Assembly: GCA_002104535.1 (NCBI GenBank)
Contig: NBOG01000006.1
Coordinates: 64,383 to 128,382, forward strand
Source: Cognaticolwellia sediminilitoris
Lineage (GTDB): Bacteria > Pseudomonadota > Gammaproteobacteria > Enterobacterales > Alteromonadaceae
DNA length: 64,000 nt
Direction: 5' to 3'
Part shown: piece after piece, positions 1-8,792 of the stretch
How the letters are laid out: the number at the start of each line of letters is the position of its first letter
How positions within the stretch are numbered: position 1 is the stretch's first letter
Translations under genes and position numbers: made by a program
Notes under the pieces: model-generated
Databases searched by the model: none
What the model was told of the DNA's origin: nothing
Seen by the model: only the letters and a program-made list of their open reading frames with translations

Positions 1-520
1 TCCTAGAAATTAATAAAAAAGTGCGCCTAACAAATGAGGCGATTTAACAGGAAGAAAACATATATTTAACTGAGGATAACGCGAAGAATTACTACTAAAA
101 CAACGAGGTACTTACAAATAAACAGGGCTTTCTATCAACCCGATGTGAAGAATGATAGCAGTAAGCTCATCCCTGTAGCAAGCTTTATTTGTAAATCATT
201 TCAAACGCCAGTGCATTTTTTTAATCATTTAAACTTAAAATAAACAAAGATAAAGTGTTTGATTTATTTGCAAATTTAGCTATTGGGTTTAAGATAAAGT
301 TATTAAATTTCAATAGTGTTGGAAAAATATTAGCTAAATATCAGTCTATTTAATTTTTGTATTAAATGTAGGGTTAATTAGGCAAGGATTAATAGTTTGA
401 ATTATATAAATAAAGCTGTAATCAGGTTGATGTTTCGCAAGTATTTTAAATACTAAAGTATAAACACTAGAGATTAACTTGGTAGGTATAACAGTGAATG
501 AAGGGAGGACTCAGTCACCT
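1..520. other. AT-rich non-coding stretch at the window start
   Basis: No convincing coding region is visible on either strand. The stretch is very AT-rich. The only structure I see is a 15-base palindrome at 440-454 (AGTATTT, T, AAATACT), about 66 bases upstream of the next gene's ATG, which could be an operator but is also the kind of match that AT-rich DNA gives by chance. Confidence 0.5.
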
Positions 521-1237
521 ATGAAAAATAGCGTTATACTTTACTTTGTAATCCCTGTGCTGATGATATTTAGCTGCAGTATTTTAGCGAACACTAATTT
601 TGTTTTTGCAACTCATACAAAGCCCCCCTTAAGCGATAAAATTGCTGCTGTTTACCAAGAAGCATTTGAGCGGATGGGACACTCGGTTGAATTTATTACC
701 TTGCCAGGTAGAAGGATAATTTATTTTGTTAATGATTGTGTTATTGATGGTGATGCTTCAAGAATAAAAAACTTTCAACAAATAACTAGCGATAATACTG
801 AAAACTACTTATTAATTGATGAACCGATAATTACCATAGAGCTCGTTGTTATTGTTAAAAAAGGTGTTGATTTTGTTCCTGCCAGCTGGGCAACAATAAA
901 CACAGGGAGAGTTGCTTATATTGGCGGCTCCATGCATATCAAAAACAATGTTGCTGTTCATAATCGTGTGGCCTTACCCAAGGCGTCGACGGTATTAGAA
1001 ATGGTCAAAAGGGGGCGGGTTCAATCTGCAGTTTTATTTAAAGAGGTGGCGACCGAACTTATTAACAAAAATAAAGCTTACAACAATTATCTTAAAATTA
1101 TTGACGAGCCCATTGATCGTTTTTATTTATATCCATTCTTAAACAAAAAGCATATTGGATTACGCGCAAAATTAATAAAAGTCTTACAAGAAATGAAGCT
1201 TGATGGGTCTTACGAAGCCATCATAAATAAAGCTTAA
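521..1237 (+). CDS. Periplasmic solute-binding-like protein (SBP_bac_3 type)
   Basis: A secreted protein of 238 residues. The ATG at 521 is preferred over upstream GTG/TTG codons because GGGAGGA lies at 503-509 with normal spacing and because it gives a clean signal peptide: a lysine, a hydrophobic run, then probable cleavage after ILA near residue 23. The mature part begins with a strand followed by 'THTKPPLSDKIAAVYQEAFERMG', spread over the first lobe, and 'VKRGRVQSAVLFKE' in the second. This resembles family-3 extracellular solute-binding proteins, which bind amino acids or small ligands. No transporter permease or ATPase is nearby, so a sensory role with the response-regulator genes just downstream is possible (inference). 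The ligand cannot be predicted. Confidence 0.7.
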   Translation: MKNSVILYFVIPVLMIFSCSILANTNFVFATHTKPPLSDKIAAVYQEAFERMGHSVEFITLPGRRIIYFVNDCVIDGDASRIKNFQQITSDNTENYLLIDEPIITIELVVIVKKGVDFVPASWATINTGRVAYIGGSMHIKNNVAVHNRVALPKASTVLEMVKRGRVQSAVLFKEVATELINKNKAYNNYLKIIDEPIDRFYLYPFLNKKHIGLRAKLIKVLQEMKLDGSYEAIINKA

Positions 1238-1457
1238 TGACTCAACGTAGACCTTTTTTAAAATAAATGATGTATGGTAGATGAGTTTAATTATTAAGGA
1301 TTATTATTTAGTTTATCAAAAAAACAACTTTTAACTTAAAGCATTGTAGATGTTTGATAAAAATATAAGTAAATTAAATAATGAGAATATTTATTTAGTA
1401 CCCTAGCAAAAAATGTAGTGCAACCTACGGATAACTAACCTTAAAGCGAAAGAGTAT

Positions 1458-1847
1458 ATGCCTGATTTACAGAAAATTTTATATGCAGAAGATGAGCCAG
1501 ACATTCAACAGGTGGCTGAAATAGCCCTAGAAATGGTTGGTGGGTTTACGCTTAAAACCTGTTCTGACGGAAATGAAGCATTAAGTGAAGCCGTTGGCTT
1601 CGCGCCAGATTTATTTTTGTTTGATGTCATGATGCCAGGCATGGACGGCCCTACAACGTTAAAAAAACTTCGACAAGAGTCAAGTTTGGCTGATATTCCG
1701 GTAATATTTATGACCGCAAAAGTGCAACCAGATGAAGTTGCTGAGTTAAAAGCGTTAGGGGCAATTGAAGTCATTGCCAAACCTTTTGACCCCATGGAGC
1801 TAGCTAATCAAATTAAAGCTATATGGCAGCGATATCATGGTGGATAA
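1458..1847 (+). CDS. Single-domain response regulator (CheY-like receiver)
   Basis: The 129-residue protein is one receiver domain with no output domain. The acidic pocket is E11/D12, the phospho-acceptor is D56 in FLFDVMMPG, the conserved Thr is T86 in IFMTAK and the Lys is K108 in IAKPF, so it should be phosphorylatable. Its last 11 bases overlap the start of the next gene, an Hpt-REC-REC-GGDEF protein, so the two are almost certainly co-transcribed and translationally coupled. It may act as a phosphate shuttle or sink between the convergent hybrid kinase at 3535-6591 and the Hpt domain of its operon partner; this is inference. Confidence 0.93.
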   Translation: MPDLQKILYAEDEPDIQQVAEIALEMVGGFTLKTCSDGNEALSEAVGFAPDLFLFDVMMPGMDGPTTLKKLRQESSLADIPVIFMTAKVQPDEVAELKALGAIEVIAKPFDPMELANQIKAIWQRYHGG

Positions 1848-3495
1848 AAATACCAACGAGAATTTAGTAAAAAAATTAGCGCAACTTCAGGAAAAATACC
1901 TGCAATCATTGCCTGAAGAGTTAACTTATTTGGAAGGACTGTCTAAGACATTACAAGCTAATACGCTTGATGCGTTAACTATTAGTACTTTACATCAACG
2001 CTTGCATAAAATTACCGGTTCCGCAGGCACGTTTGGTTTACCAAAGCTTAGCCAAATGTCGCGCTCAATTGAGCAAAGATTGAAAAATTGGCAAGACCAA
2101 GAATTAGAAACTATTTCAACAGTACATTTGCAAGCCTTATGTGAAGATATTGAAGAACTTAAACAAAATATGACTGAAATAGAGTCAACGGTTCATTCTT
2201 ATTTACCGACAAAACAACGTCCTTCTTTTCAAGAAAAAGCCGAGCATATTTGGCTAGTCGAAGACGACCCTTTTTTAGGTCAAGAGTTGTCAGCGCAAAT
2301 AACATCTTTTGGCTATGAAGTTACCCTTTATAGTAGCTTGAAGAAAGTAGAAACAGCTATCAAGCAGGGCTTACCTGATTTGATGTTAGTAGACGTGATT
2401 TTTGCTGACGAAAATAAAAATTCAACCGATGTACTGCGATTAATGCCTGAATTTAATGCAAGGCATTGTCCCGTTATATTTATGTCTGCGCTTGATGACT
2501 TTCAATCAAGAATACAGGCAACACAATTAGGCGCTGAGGGTTTCTGTTTAAAACCTTTAGATGTTCCTAGGTTGATGAGTAAAATTGAAGATATATTTGC
2601 CAAGCGAACTGCGCCAGTACCTAGAGTGCTGATTGTTGATGATGATAGTAATTTAGCCAATCACTATAAGTTAGTACTTTTATCTGCCGGTATGGAAGCT
2701 GAAGTGCTAGAAAACCCAAAAGATATTCTGCAGGTTGTCATGTCATTTAATCCTGAGTTGGTGCTAATGGATGTTTATATGCCAGACTTTACTGGGCCAG
2801 AACTCGCAGGTGTTTTACGCCAACATGAAAATTGGGATAGTCTCCCGATCGTATTTTTATCTTCTGAAACAGACTTAGACAAACAGATTTCTGCCATGGA
2901 ATATGGTGCTGATGATTTTCTGACTAAGCCAATATCAGATAGTCAATTAATTTCAGCAGTTACTGTCCGTATACTTCGCTCTAGACAGCTTTCTGCATTA
3001 ATTAGTCGAGATAGTCTTACGGGGTTGCTAAAGCATTCTGCCATTAAGGATGCATTATCTGTAGAAGTTAATCGCAGTGAAAGAAGCAATACCAAGGTCG
3101 TTGTTGCGATGCTAGATATCGATCATTTTAAAGAAGTAAATGACACCTATGGCCACGCTGTTGGCGATGTGGTTATTAGCTCTGTCGCGGCAATTCTTAG
3201 ACAACGACTGCGACAATACGATATTGTTGGCCGCTACGGTGGCGAAGAGTTTGTCGTGGTATTGCCCGACTGTGAAATTGACTCAGCTTATACGATTATC
3301 GAAGAATTACGAGTACATTTCTCACAAGTTAAATTTCGCCATAATGACTTTTTCTTTAACTGTACTATTTCGGCAGGATTAGCGTCAACGTCAACATTTG
3401 AAGGTAGCAATGGTGCAGATTTACTTATCGAAGCTGATAAGGCGATGTACAAAGCTAAGCAGTTAGGAAGAAACCGTGTGGTAATCGCTAAGTAA
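1837..3495 (+). CDS. Hpt-REC-REC-GGDEF protein, predicted diguanylate cyclase
   Basis: A cytoplasmic protein of 552 residues with four domains. First is an N-terminal histidine phosphotransfer domain with H57 in LHKITGSAGTFG. A receiver follows (about 135-255, D186 in LVDVIF), then a second receiver (about 263-380, D312 in LMDVYMP). Last is a GGDEF domain with DIDHFKEVND and GGEEF at about 468-472. An RQYD motif lies five residues before GGEEF, matching the inhibitory c-di-GMP-binding I-site (RxxD), so the enzyme is predicted active and product-inhibited. It would make c-di-GMP from two GTP in response to phosphorelay input. The start overlaps the upstream receiver gene by 11 bases. The presence of Hpt and two receivers suggests it integrates more than one phosphate source. 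Confidence 0.92.
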   Translation: MVDKNTNENLVKKLAQLQEKYLQSLPEELTYLEGLSKTLQANTLDALTISTLHQRLHKITGSAGTFGLPKLSQMSRSIEQRLKNWQDQELETISTVHLQALCEDIEELKQNMTEIESTVHSYLPTKQRPSFQEKAEHIWLVEDDPFLGQELSAQITSFGYEVTLYSSLKKVETAIKQGLPDLMLVDVIFADENKNSTDVLRLMPEFNARHCPVIFMSALDDFQSRIQATQLGAEGFCLKPLDVPRLMSKIEDIFAKRTAPVPRVLIVDDDSNLANHYKLVLLSAGMEAEVLENPKDILQVVMSFNPELVLMDVYMPDFTGPELAGVLRQHENWDSLPIVFLSSETDLDKQISAMEYGADDFLTKPISDSQLISAVTVRILRSRQLSALISRDSLTGLLKHSAIKDALSVEVNRSERSNTKVVVAMLDIDHFKEVNDTYGHAVGDVVISSVAAILRQRLRQYDIVGRYGGEEFVVVLPDCEIDSAYTIIEELRVHFSQVKFRHNDFFFNCTISAGLASTSTFEGSNGADLLIEADKAMYKAKQLGRNRVVIAK

Positions 3496-3502
3496 AAGTA
3501 AA

Positions 3503-3530
3503 TAGGCATTGGCTATATAGCCACTGCCTA
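3503..3530. terminator. Palindromic hairpin between convergent genes
   Basis: A near-perfect inverted repeat fills the 39-base gap between two convergent genes: TAGGCA and TGCCTA outside, TGGCTA and TAGCCA inside, separated by one unpaired pair (T/C). There is no long T-run, so it may be a bidirectional barrier or weak terminator rather than a classical intrinsic terminator. Confidence 0.6.
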
Positions 3531-3534
3531 GTCA

Positions 3535-6500
3535 TTACTTATCTTTATTTACTTGATTAAGTTGTTTTTTGATTGACCGTACTAAACTCTCATTATTGAC
3601 ATTAGCTTTAACGACGCTGTCTGAAACCATTTCACTATATTCTTGTGGGATTTCCTGAGCAGAAAAAACCATAATAGGGGGTGGCTTGGGTAAAAGTGCG
3701 TTTATTGATGGAATTAAATCAAGACCAGAGCCATCAGGTAACTCTATATCTAAAATGACCAAGTCAAAATGGCCTTGCTCGATAGCTCGTAAGCCAGCTT
3801 TACAAGTGGTTTCTACCTGCAATGTAGCACTGTCTTTTAGCATTTCAGTTAATAGCAAACCAAGACTTACGTCATCTTCAACATAAAGAATTTTCACTTC
3901 GTTTTCACTTTCACTCAATAACAAGGTATTAAGTGTTGATACTAAACCTTCAACATCAATTGGTTTTTCTAACCAATCGAGGACATGAAAAACTTCTAGT
4001 TCTGGCTGTTGCTGTACTTCATTAGCGATAGCTGAAATAACAATAATGGGTAACTTGCGGGTTCTTTCGTCAGCACGTAATTCTTTTATCAGTGTTACAC
4101 CGCTCTTACCGGGTAAATTTAAGTCCAAAAATAAAGCATTAAATGAACTTTCAAATATTGCTTCTTTAGCCGCCTCTGCTGAGGTAACAATTTCGCTATC
4201 ACAATGTTGCTCTTTAGTAATCATAGATAAAAGTGTCGCGATATCAGGGTCGTCTTCACAGATTAAAATTCGCGCTTTTTCACCTTTAGTCAGAGAGCTA
4301 ATGTTTGTGAACACTTCATTTTCGATATCAGCTATCGCCGGTAAACTAAAATAAAAACGGCTGCCTTGTGGGCTAGTTTCAAAGCCAATTTCGCCATCAT
4401 GTTGTTCAACAATAGCTTTGGCAATACTTAGTCCAAGACCCGTTCCTCCTTTAGCCCGAGTAGCTGAAGAGTCGGCTTGATTGAATTTTTGAAATATCCT
4501 CGAAAGAAATTCATCAGGAATACCGGGCCCTTTATCCGAAATACTAAATATTAACTTGTCTAATTTTTTTTCAACATCAAGTTGCACTGCTTCACCTTTT
4601 GGCGAGTATTTTATAGCATTAGAGAGTAAGTTAGTGATGACCTGATTAATTCTATCGGCGTCAGCATCTAACTCTAAAGTCGGAGAAACCTCACCAAGTG
4701 TTAGTTTTACTTGGTGGCTAGTGGCCATACCTTCATTGCTATGTATTATTTGCTCTAAAAATTCAGCAACACCGAAACGCTTAGTTTTCAGTATAACGTT
4801 GCCAGATTCCATTTTTTCAATATCAAGAATATCATTAATTAAGCGAATTAATCTGTCGGTGCTTCTTACTGCTATATCAAGCATAGTATTAGCTTTAGCA
4901 CCTAAATCACCGGTTACACCACCCACTAATAAACCTAAAGAGCCACGTATAGAGGTTAATGGTGTACGTAATTCATGACTTACCACAGAAATGAATTCTG
5001 ACTTAGCTTTCTCTACTCGTTTTCTTTCTGTAATATCTCGCACTAAGCCGACAAATTTTTGTTGCCCGTCAACCCACATTTCATTGACAGATAATTCTGC
5101 TGGGAATTCATCTCCATTTGCACGACATGCGGTAATTTCACGATCTTGCCCGATGATTTTTCGAACATTAGTTTTGTGATAATTATTTAAGTAACCATCA
5201 TGCTCACCATGATATGGCTGTGGCATTAATGTTTTGACATTTTTACCTAAAAGTTGCTGTTCTTGATATTGAAATATTTTGCAGCCAGCTGGATTAATTG
5301 ATTCTATTATTCCGAGGTTATCAATGACAATAAGGGCATCGACGACGGTATCTATGGTTGTTTTTAATTGTACGGCGCTAGCCGCAACTTTTTGCTCCCT
5401 AGTCAACACTGCTTGACGCATTTCATCAAATGAATGAGCAAGTTCGCCAAATTCATCTTGGCTATCAATATTGAGCTTGAAATCCATATTGCCGTGAGCA
5501 AATTCGTTACTGGCCAGTACTAATGACTGGATTGGTTTCATTAATTTTGTGGTCCAGTAGCGGGCAATTAAAATTGCAGTGCAAATCATCAACAACAATA
5601 ATATTCCAAAAATCCAACGTGCTCTGTCGCTAATAGATTGAACATGGCTTGAGTTATTATTCATGGAGTTAAGTTGTACTTTGAGTAGCGTGTCAATGTC
5701 TTGCTGAATCGACAATGCTAAAGGCATAGCGTTATTTTTAAGCCAGTAGTTAGCAACATGCCAATTATCATTGTCACGTTTTGCTACTACCTGTTTTATC
5801 TGTATATCGTAACCGTTAAAAATTTTCTTTAGTTGCTGAACCTCTGCAGTAAAATTTTGGTCATTTTTATTACTCATATTAACTAAAGTGGTCAGCAATC
5901 GTTTTGATTGATTATCAGAGTCTAATACTGTTTGTTTTTCGGATTTTTCGCCATGTTGAACATAGATTGCTAGCGTCGCTTGTAAACCAGAAATTTCTTT
6001 TGAAAGGTGAAGCATAGTTTCTAAGTTAGCTGCTCGTAATAATAAATTAGGGTTTTTATTATTTTTATGAATCAAACGATTAAGGCTATCTTGTAAAGTG
6101 TGATATATCGGCGTGGCATAGCGCTGAAAGTGAAAGAACGCTGGTAAGTTACCTTCATTAGTTGATGCTTCAAATATATACCATTGCCATTCGTGAAGAT
6201 CTGCAAGTTGTTGTTTAATATTATGCAATTGTTGGAGGTTAACATGAGCTTTCCCTGCTTTAACTAAAGCTTCTAACTGATCAATGCTAGGGAAAATATC
6301 ATCGTTCCAAACGCTGTTATTGTTTTGACGTATAATAGGGTCTTGTATTGCTACCCATCCCCTTAATGATGATAGTGCTTGCTGTAAACTTGATTGTAAT
6401 TTTAACCACGTAACCGTTTCAGGAATTTCCTGCTCTATTAACTTGGTTGAGCTTGAGCGTAGTTGAGATGTCACCAACGTTGCTATTAATAATATAATTA

Positions 6501-6591
6501 AACCAATAGCCGCCAACCCAAGGTAAGATGAATATAATTGGCGCTTTAAAGCACTACTTTTTTGATTATTTTTCATGACGGGGGCTGCCAT
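3535..6591 (-). CDS. Membrane hybrid sensor histidine kinase (HAMP-PAS-HisKA-HATPase-REC-REC)
   Basis: The protein has 1018 residues. It has a first membrane helix at about 23-42, a helical periplasmic region at about 43-326, a second helix at about 327-345, HAMP at about 347-399 and a PAS domain at about 408-525 with FixL-like residues. HisKA carries the phospho-acceptor H539 in SVVSHELRTP, and HATPase_c has the N box NLLSNAIKYS, DKGPGIPD and GGTGLGLSIAK. Two receivers follow, with D823 (LFLDLNLPG) and D948 (VILDIELPDG). There is no C-terminal Hpt, but the convergent gene at 1837-3495 has one, suggesting a relay. Its first 26 bases overlap the 3' end of the PxDV-repeat gene, implying a two-gene operon. 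M6 is an alternative start; neither has a clear ribosome-binding site. Confidence 0.93.
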   Translation of the reverse strand: MAAPVMKNNQKSSALKRQLYSSYLGLAAIGLIILLIATLVTSQLRSSSTKLIEQEIPETVTWLKLQSSLQQALSSLRGWVAIQDPIIRQNNNSVWNDDIFPSIDQLEALVKAGKAHVNLQQLHNIKQQLADLHEWQWYIFEASTNEGNLPAFFHFQRYATPIYHTLQDSLNRLIHKNNKNPNLLLRAANLETMLHLSKEISGLQATLAIYVQHGEKSEKQTVLDSDNQSKRLLTTLVNMSNKNDQNFTAEVQQLKKIFNGYDIQIKQVVAKRDNDNWHVANYWLKNNAMPLALSIQQDIDTLLKVQLNSMNNNSSHVQSISDRARWIFGILLLLMICTAILIARYWTTKLMKPIQSLVLASNEFAHGNMDFKLNIDSQDEFGELAHSFDEMRQAVLTREQKVAASAVQLKTTIDTVVDALIVIDNLGIIESINPAGCKIFQYQEQQLLGKNVKTLMPQPYHGEHDGYLNNYHKTNVRKIIGQDREITACRANGDEFPAELSVNEMWVDGQQKFVGLVRDITERKRVEKAKSEFISVVSHELRTPLTSIRGSLGLLVGGVTGDLGAKANTMLDIAVRSTDRLIRLINDILDIEKMESGNVILKTKRFGVAEFLEQIIHSNEGMATSHQVKLTLGEVSPTLELDADADRINQVITNLLSNAIKYSPKGEAVQLDVEKKLDKLIFSISDKGPGIPDEFLSRIFQKFNQADSSATRAKGGTGLGLSIAKAIVEQHDGEIGFETSPQGSRFYFSLPAIADIENEVFTNISSLTKGEKARILICEDDPDIATLLSMITKEQHCDSEIVTSAEAAKEAIFESSFNALFLDLNLPGKSGVTLIKELRADERTRKLPIIVISAIANEVQQQPELEVFHVLDWLEKPIDVEGLVSTLNTLLLSESENEVKILYVEDDVSLGLLLTEMLKDSATLQVETTCKAGLRAIEQGHFDLVILDIELPDGSGLDLIPSINALLPKPPPIMVFSAQEIPQEYSEMVSDSVVKANVNNESLVRSIKKQLNQVNKDK

Positions 6592-7672
6592 TATTTTTAT
6601 GTGTTGTTGAAATCGACTTTAACTGTAAAAGTTGTTTGTGAAGTACCCCTACGCGTTGATAAACATCTGCTGGCAATTTATCGGTAACTTCGACCGTTGG
6701 GACAACCTCATCAATTTTATCTCTTAAAGTGTGCAAATAGGCTAATTCAGAAACCAGCAATGCGGCATATTGATATACATCTCCTGGGCGAATTGTATCA
6801 AAGACATTATTGTCGGCTTTGATAAGTAATGTTTTTTCACCATAATTTTGAGCAACGTCTCTCAGTAGATTAAAACTGTCTGCTAGCAATAACCAAACGT
6901 CAGAGGGTTTTTTATTGATGTTAAATTCAGGTGCTTCCGGTATGCGAGAGATAACCGAATAGCTTGAGAGTATTTTGGCCATATAATGCACACCTAATGT
7001 GACTTGCTGATATACATCATTAGGTGAATATGGCTGTTCAAGCATGACATCGAGTTGACGATTAATTTGTAACAAAGCCATAAAAACATCACTGGGCGAA
7101 GTTGTTTTTGCTACCTCTTGTTCTTTAAGAGTATCTGCTATGGATAAGTTATTGCTGATAGCCGATAGCTGTATTGAAGCTCTATCAGTTATCTGCCATA
7201 CATGGTAAGGCTTAAGTGCTTTGCCAGTAGCAAATGTAATGTTTGGTTCTTCATTAAAAACGCTTAAACGTTCAAAAGTAAATCGATTTACCCGGCCATA
7301 AAAAGCTAACGCCTGAAAGTATACTTCTCTAGGTTGAGCTTCACTGACCTCGATATTAAGCTGATTTGCTAACGGTAAATTAAGTGCTGTTCTAATTTGC
7401 TCCAGTTGTTTTGTTGCAAGATTCACTCTTGATAAAACATCGGCAGGGTTTATTGTTTCTAAAGTTATCGCATGGCCACTAATTGGAGGAATTGAATTTA
7501 CGTTGTCAGCATAAAGCTTGGGAGATATTGCTAATAATATCAATAAAATAAATGGCATAAAAAAGTACATCGTGTGTTTATTTAAAATTCGATTTAAGAG
7601 TAAGTTAGCACGATTCATAGTGAGAAAATAATTACCAAATTTGCTTGTTAACACTGCATTACTTTTGACCAT
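6566..7672 (-). CDS. Secreted PxDV-repeat protein of unknown function
   Basis: I do not recognise this protein as a named family. A signal peptide or anchor with a hydrophobic run at about 36-52 ends near LYA/DN at 55-57. The mature part carries eight copies of a P-x-[DEH]-V-aromatic/Leu motif, beginning at residues 76, 114, 155, 193, 217, 256, 296 and 334. Spacings are 38, 41, 38, 24, 39, 40 and 38, and each motif is followed by a predicted amphipathic helix. This suggests an alpha-helical repeat solenoid in the periplasm. The gene overlaps the following hybrid kinase by 26 bases, so it is probably co-expressed and may present a ligand to the kinase's periplasmic domain (inference). The true start may be Met19 (7618) or Met35 (7570); none has a good ribosome-binding site. 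Confidence 0.8.
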   Translation of the reverse strand: MVKSNAVLTSKFGNYFLTMNRANLLLNRILNKHTMYFFMPFILLILLAISPKLYADNVNSIPPISGHAITLETINPADVLSRVNLATKQLEQIRTALNLPLANQLNIEVSEAQPREVYFQALAFYGRVNRFTFERLSVFNEEPNITFATGKALKPYHVWQITDRASIQLSAISNNLSIADTLKEQEVAKTTSPSDVFMALLQINRQLDVMLEQPYSPNDVYQQVTLGVHYMAKILSSYSVISRIPEAPEFNINKKPSDVWLLLADSFNLLRDVAQNYGEKTLLIKADNNVFDTIRPGDVYQYAALLVSELAYLHTLRDKIDEVVPTVEVTDKLPADVYQRVGVLHKQLLQLKSISTTHKNNGSPRHEK

Positions 7673-8017
7673 TTTTTAAGTTATCGATGGTTTATTGTAA
7701 ATTCAGTATAACCACTAAATTCGGATTGTGAAAGCGAGTAATTTAGTGATTTGTTTTTATTGGTTAATTGCAAATATCGTTTATAACCTATTGTTGAACT
7801 TAACGAAAAATCTTATCAATAACATGGTGCTTCCTTTAACAATTCTTTAGTTTTAACGTTACATTGAGTAAGTAAAAAGGGTTAAAAGCACTATAGAAAA
7901 AGCGCAAAAAAATATATTTTTCGATGTGTTATGATGCCTCTTCTAATCATTATTTCTTACAAACAGAAAATGCATTGCGTTTAATGTGGTTTGTAATTGA
8001 TAAATAAGAGGTTTTTT
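7673..8017. other. Divergent intergenic region
   Basis: This 345-base region separates the minus-strand PxDV-repeat gene from the plus-strand DUF1328 gene and must hold both promoters. A TATGAT hexamer at 7930-7935, preceded by an A/T tract, is a candidate -10 box for the plus-strand genes, but no matching TTGACA-like -35 box is evident. No RNA gene or repeat is visible. Confidence 0.4.
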
Positions 8018-8194
8018 ATGTTAAACTGGGCACTTACTTTTTTCATTGTCGCTATAATTGCGGCAATATTAGGTTTTAGTGGTATAGCAGGAGCAGCTGC
8101 CAGTATCGCTAAAATTATCTTTTTTATTTTCGTTGTGTTGTTGGTTATCTCATTAATCTCCAACGCTATTCGTGGTAAATCACCAAAACTTTAA
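8018..8194 (+). CDS. Small DUF1328 (YtjA-type) membrane protein
   Basis: A 58-residue inner-membrane protein. The ATG at 8018 is chosen because a TAAGAGG ribosome-binding site lies six bases upstream and the N-terminus MLNWALTFF is the usual start of the DUF1328/UPF0391 family. It has two hydrophobic helices, about 4-24 and 28-48, the first with the family's [14 protein letters not shown] pattern, and a short basic tail. The molecular function of the family is unknown; in enterobacteria members are linked with envelope or general stress. The next gene, for a LEA-like lipoprotein, follows after nine bases, so the two form a small operon ending at the terminator near 8599. Confidence 0.88.
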   Translation: MLNWALTFFIVAIIAAILGFSGIAGAAASIAKIIFFIFVVLLVISLISNAIRGKSPKL

Positions 8195-8203
8195 GGAAAA
8201 AAT

Positions 8204-8572
8204 ATGACTTTTATTAAGAAATTATCTAGCACATTCATTATTTTAGTTGCTGTACTTGGCTTAACCGCCTGTAGCGAAAAAGAAGCAGAAACAACCGGTT
8301 CTAAAGTAGATGAAATGGTTAAAGATGCAGGGACGAAAGCAAAAGAAATGAAAGAAAGTGCAGGCAATACGCTTGAGTCTGCTGGCGAAAAAGCAAGTGA
8401 AATGGCTAGTGATGCAGGAGATGCCGTTGAAGATGCTGGTGAAAAAGTAAGTGAAATGGCAAGTGATGCTGGCGATAAATTAAGCGAAATAAAAACTGAT
8501 GCTGGTAATGCCGTTGAAGACGCTTGTGAAAAAGCTAAGAAACTAATGAAAACAGAAGATACTGATTGCTAA
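8204..8572 (+). CDS. LEA-like repeat lipoprotein
   Basis: The 122-residue precursor has a signal peptide ending in the lipobox LTAC, with the lipidated Cys at 23. The mature protein is Ala/Glu/Lys/Asp-rich, with no aromatic residues. It is built of repeated blocks of the type DAGxKxxExxx (11 residues) alternating with DAGxAVE (7 residues). This composition resembles late-embryogenesis-abundant or apolipoprotein-like amphipathic helices, often tied to desiccation or membrane stress. The last block reads DACEK where the earlier ones read DAGEK, and the chain ends in Cys, so two cysteines near the C-terminus could form a disulfide. The ribosome-binding site is TAAGGAAAA. It follows a DUF1328 gene. 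Function is unproven. Confidence 0.85.
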   Translation: MTFIKKLSSTFIILVAVLGLTACSEKEAETTGSKVDEMVKDAGTKAKEMKESAGNTLESAGEKASEMASDAGDAVEDAGEKVSEMASDAGDKLSEIKTDAGNAVEDACEKAKKLMKTEDTDC

Positions 8573-8598
8573 TCTAATCTGTTAGCAATATTTCATTT

Positions 8599-8627
8599 AA
8601 AGGCCTGTTTATCAGGCCTTTTTTTAT
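8599..8627 (+). terminator. Rho-independent terminator
   Basis: The stem AAAGGCCTG pairs with CAGGCCTTT around a five-base loop and is followed by a T-run. It lies 27 bases past the stop of the lipoprotein gene and should end the DUF1328-lipoprotein operon. Confidence 0.93.
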
Positions 8628-8792
8628 TTTTCAAAAAGCCTTTATAGTACTAAAGTACTACCGCTGCTTTGCTGTTATTCATTTATAGTGGCCAAGGTAT
8701 ATGGCTTATTAAGTAACCTAAAAACTTTTGTATTTCTATCATTCACCTCATACTGTAAATCTTAAAGTAACTGACTGTTGGCAAAATCATAA

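Noticed and set aside
440-454. Palindrome AGTATTT-T-AAATACT as a firm operator
   Set aside because: The region is so AT-rich that such matches are expected by chance; it is only mentioned.
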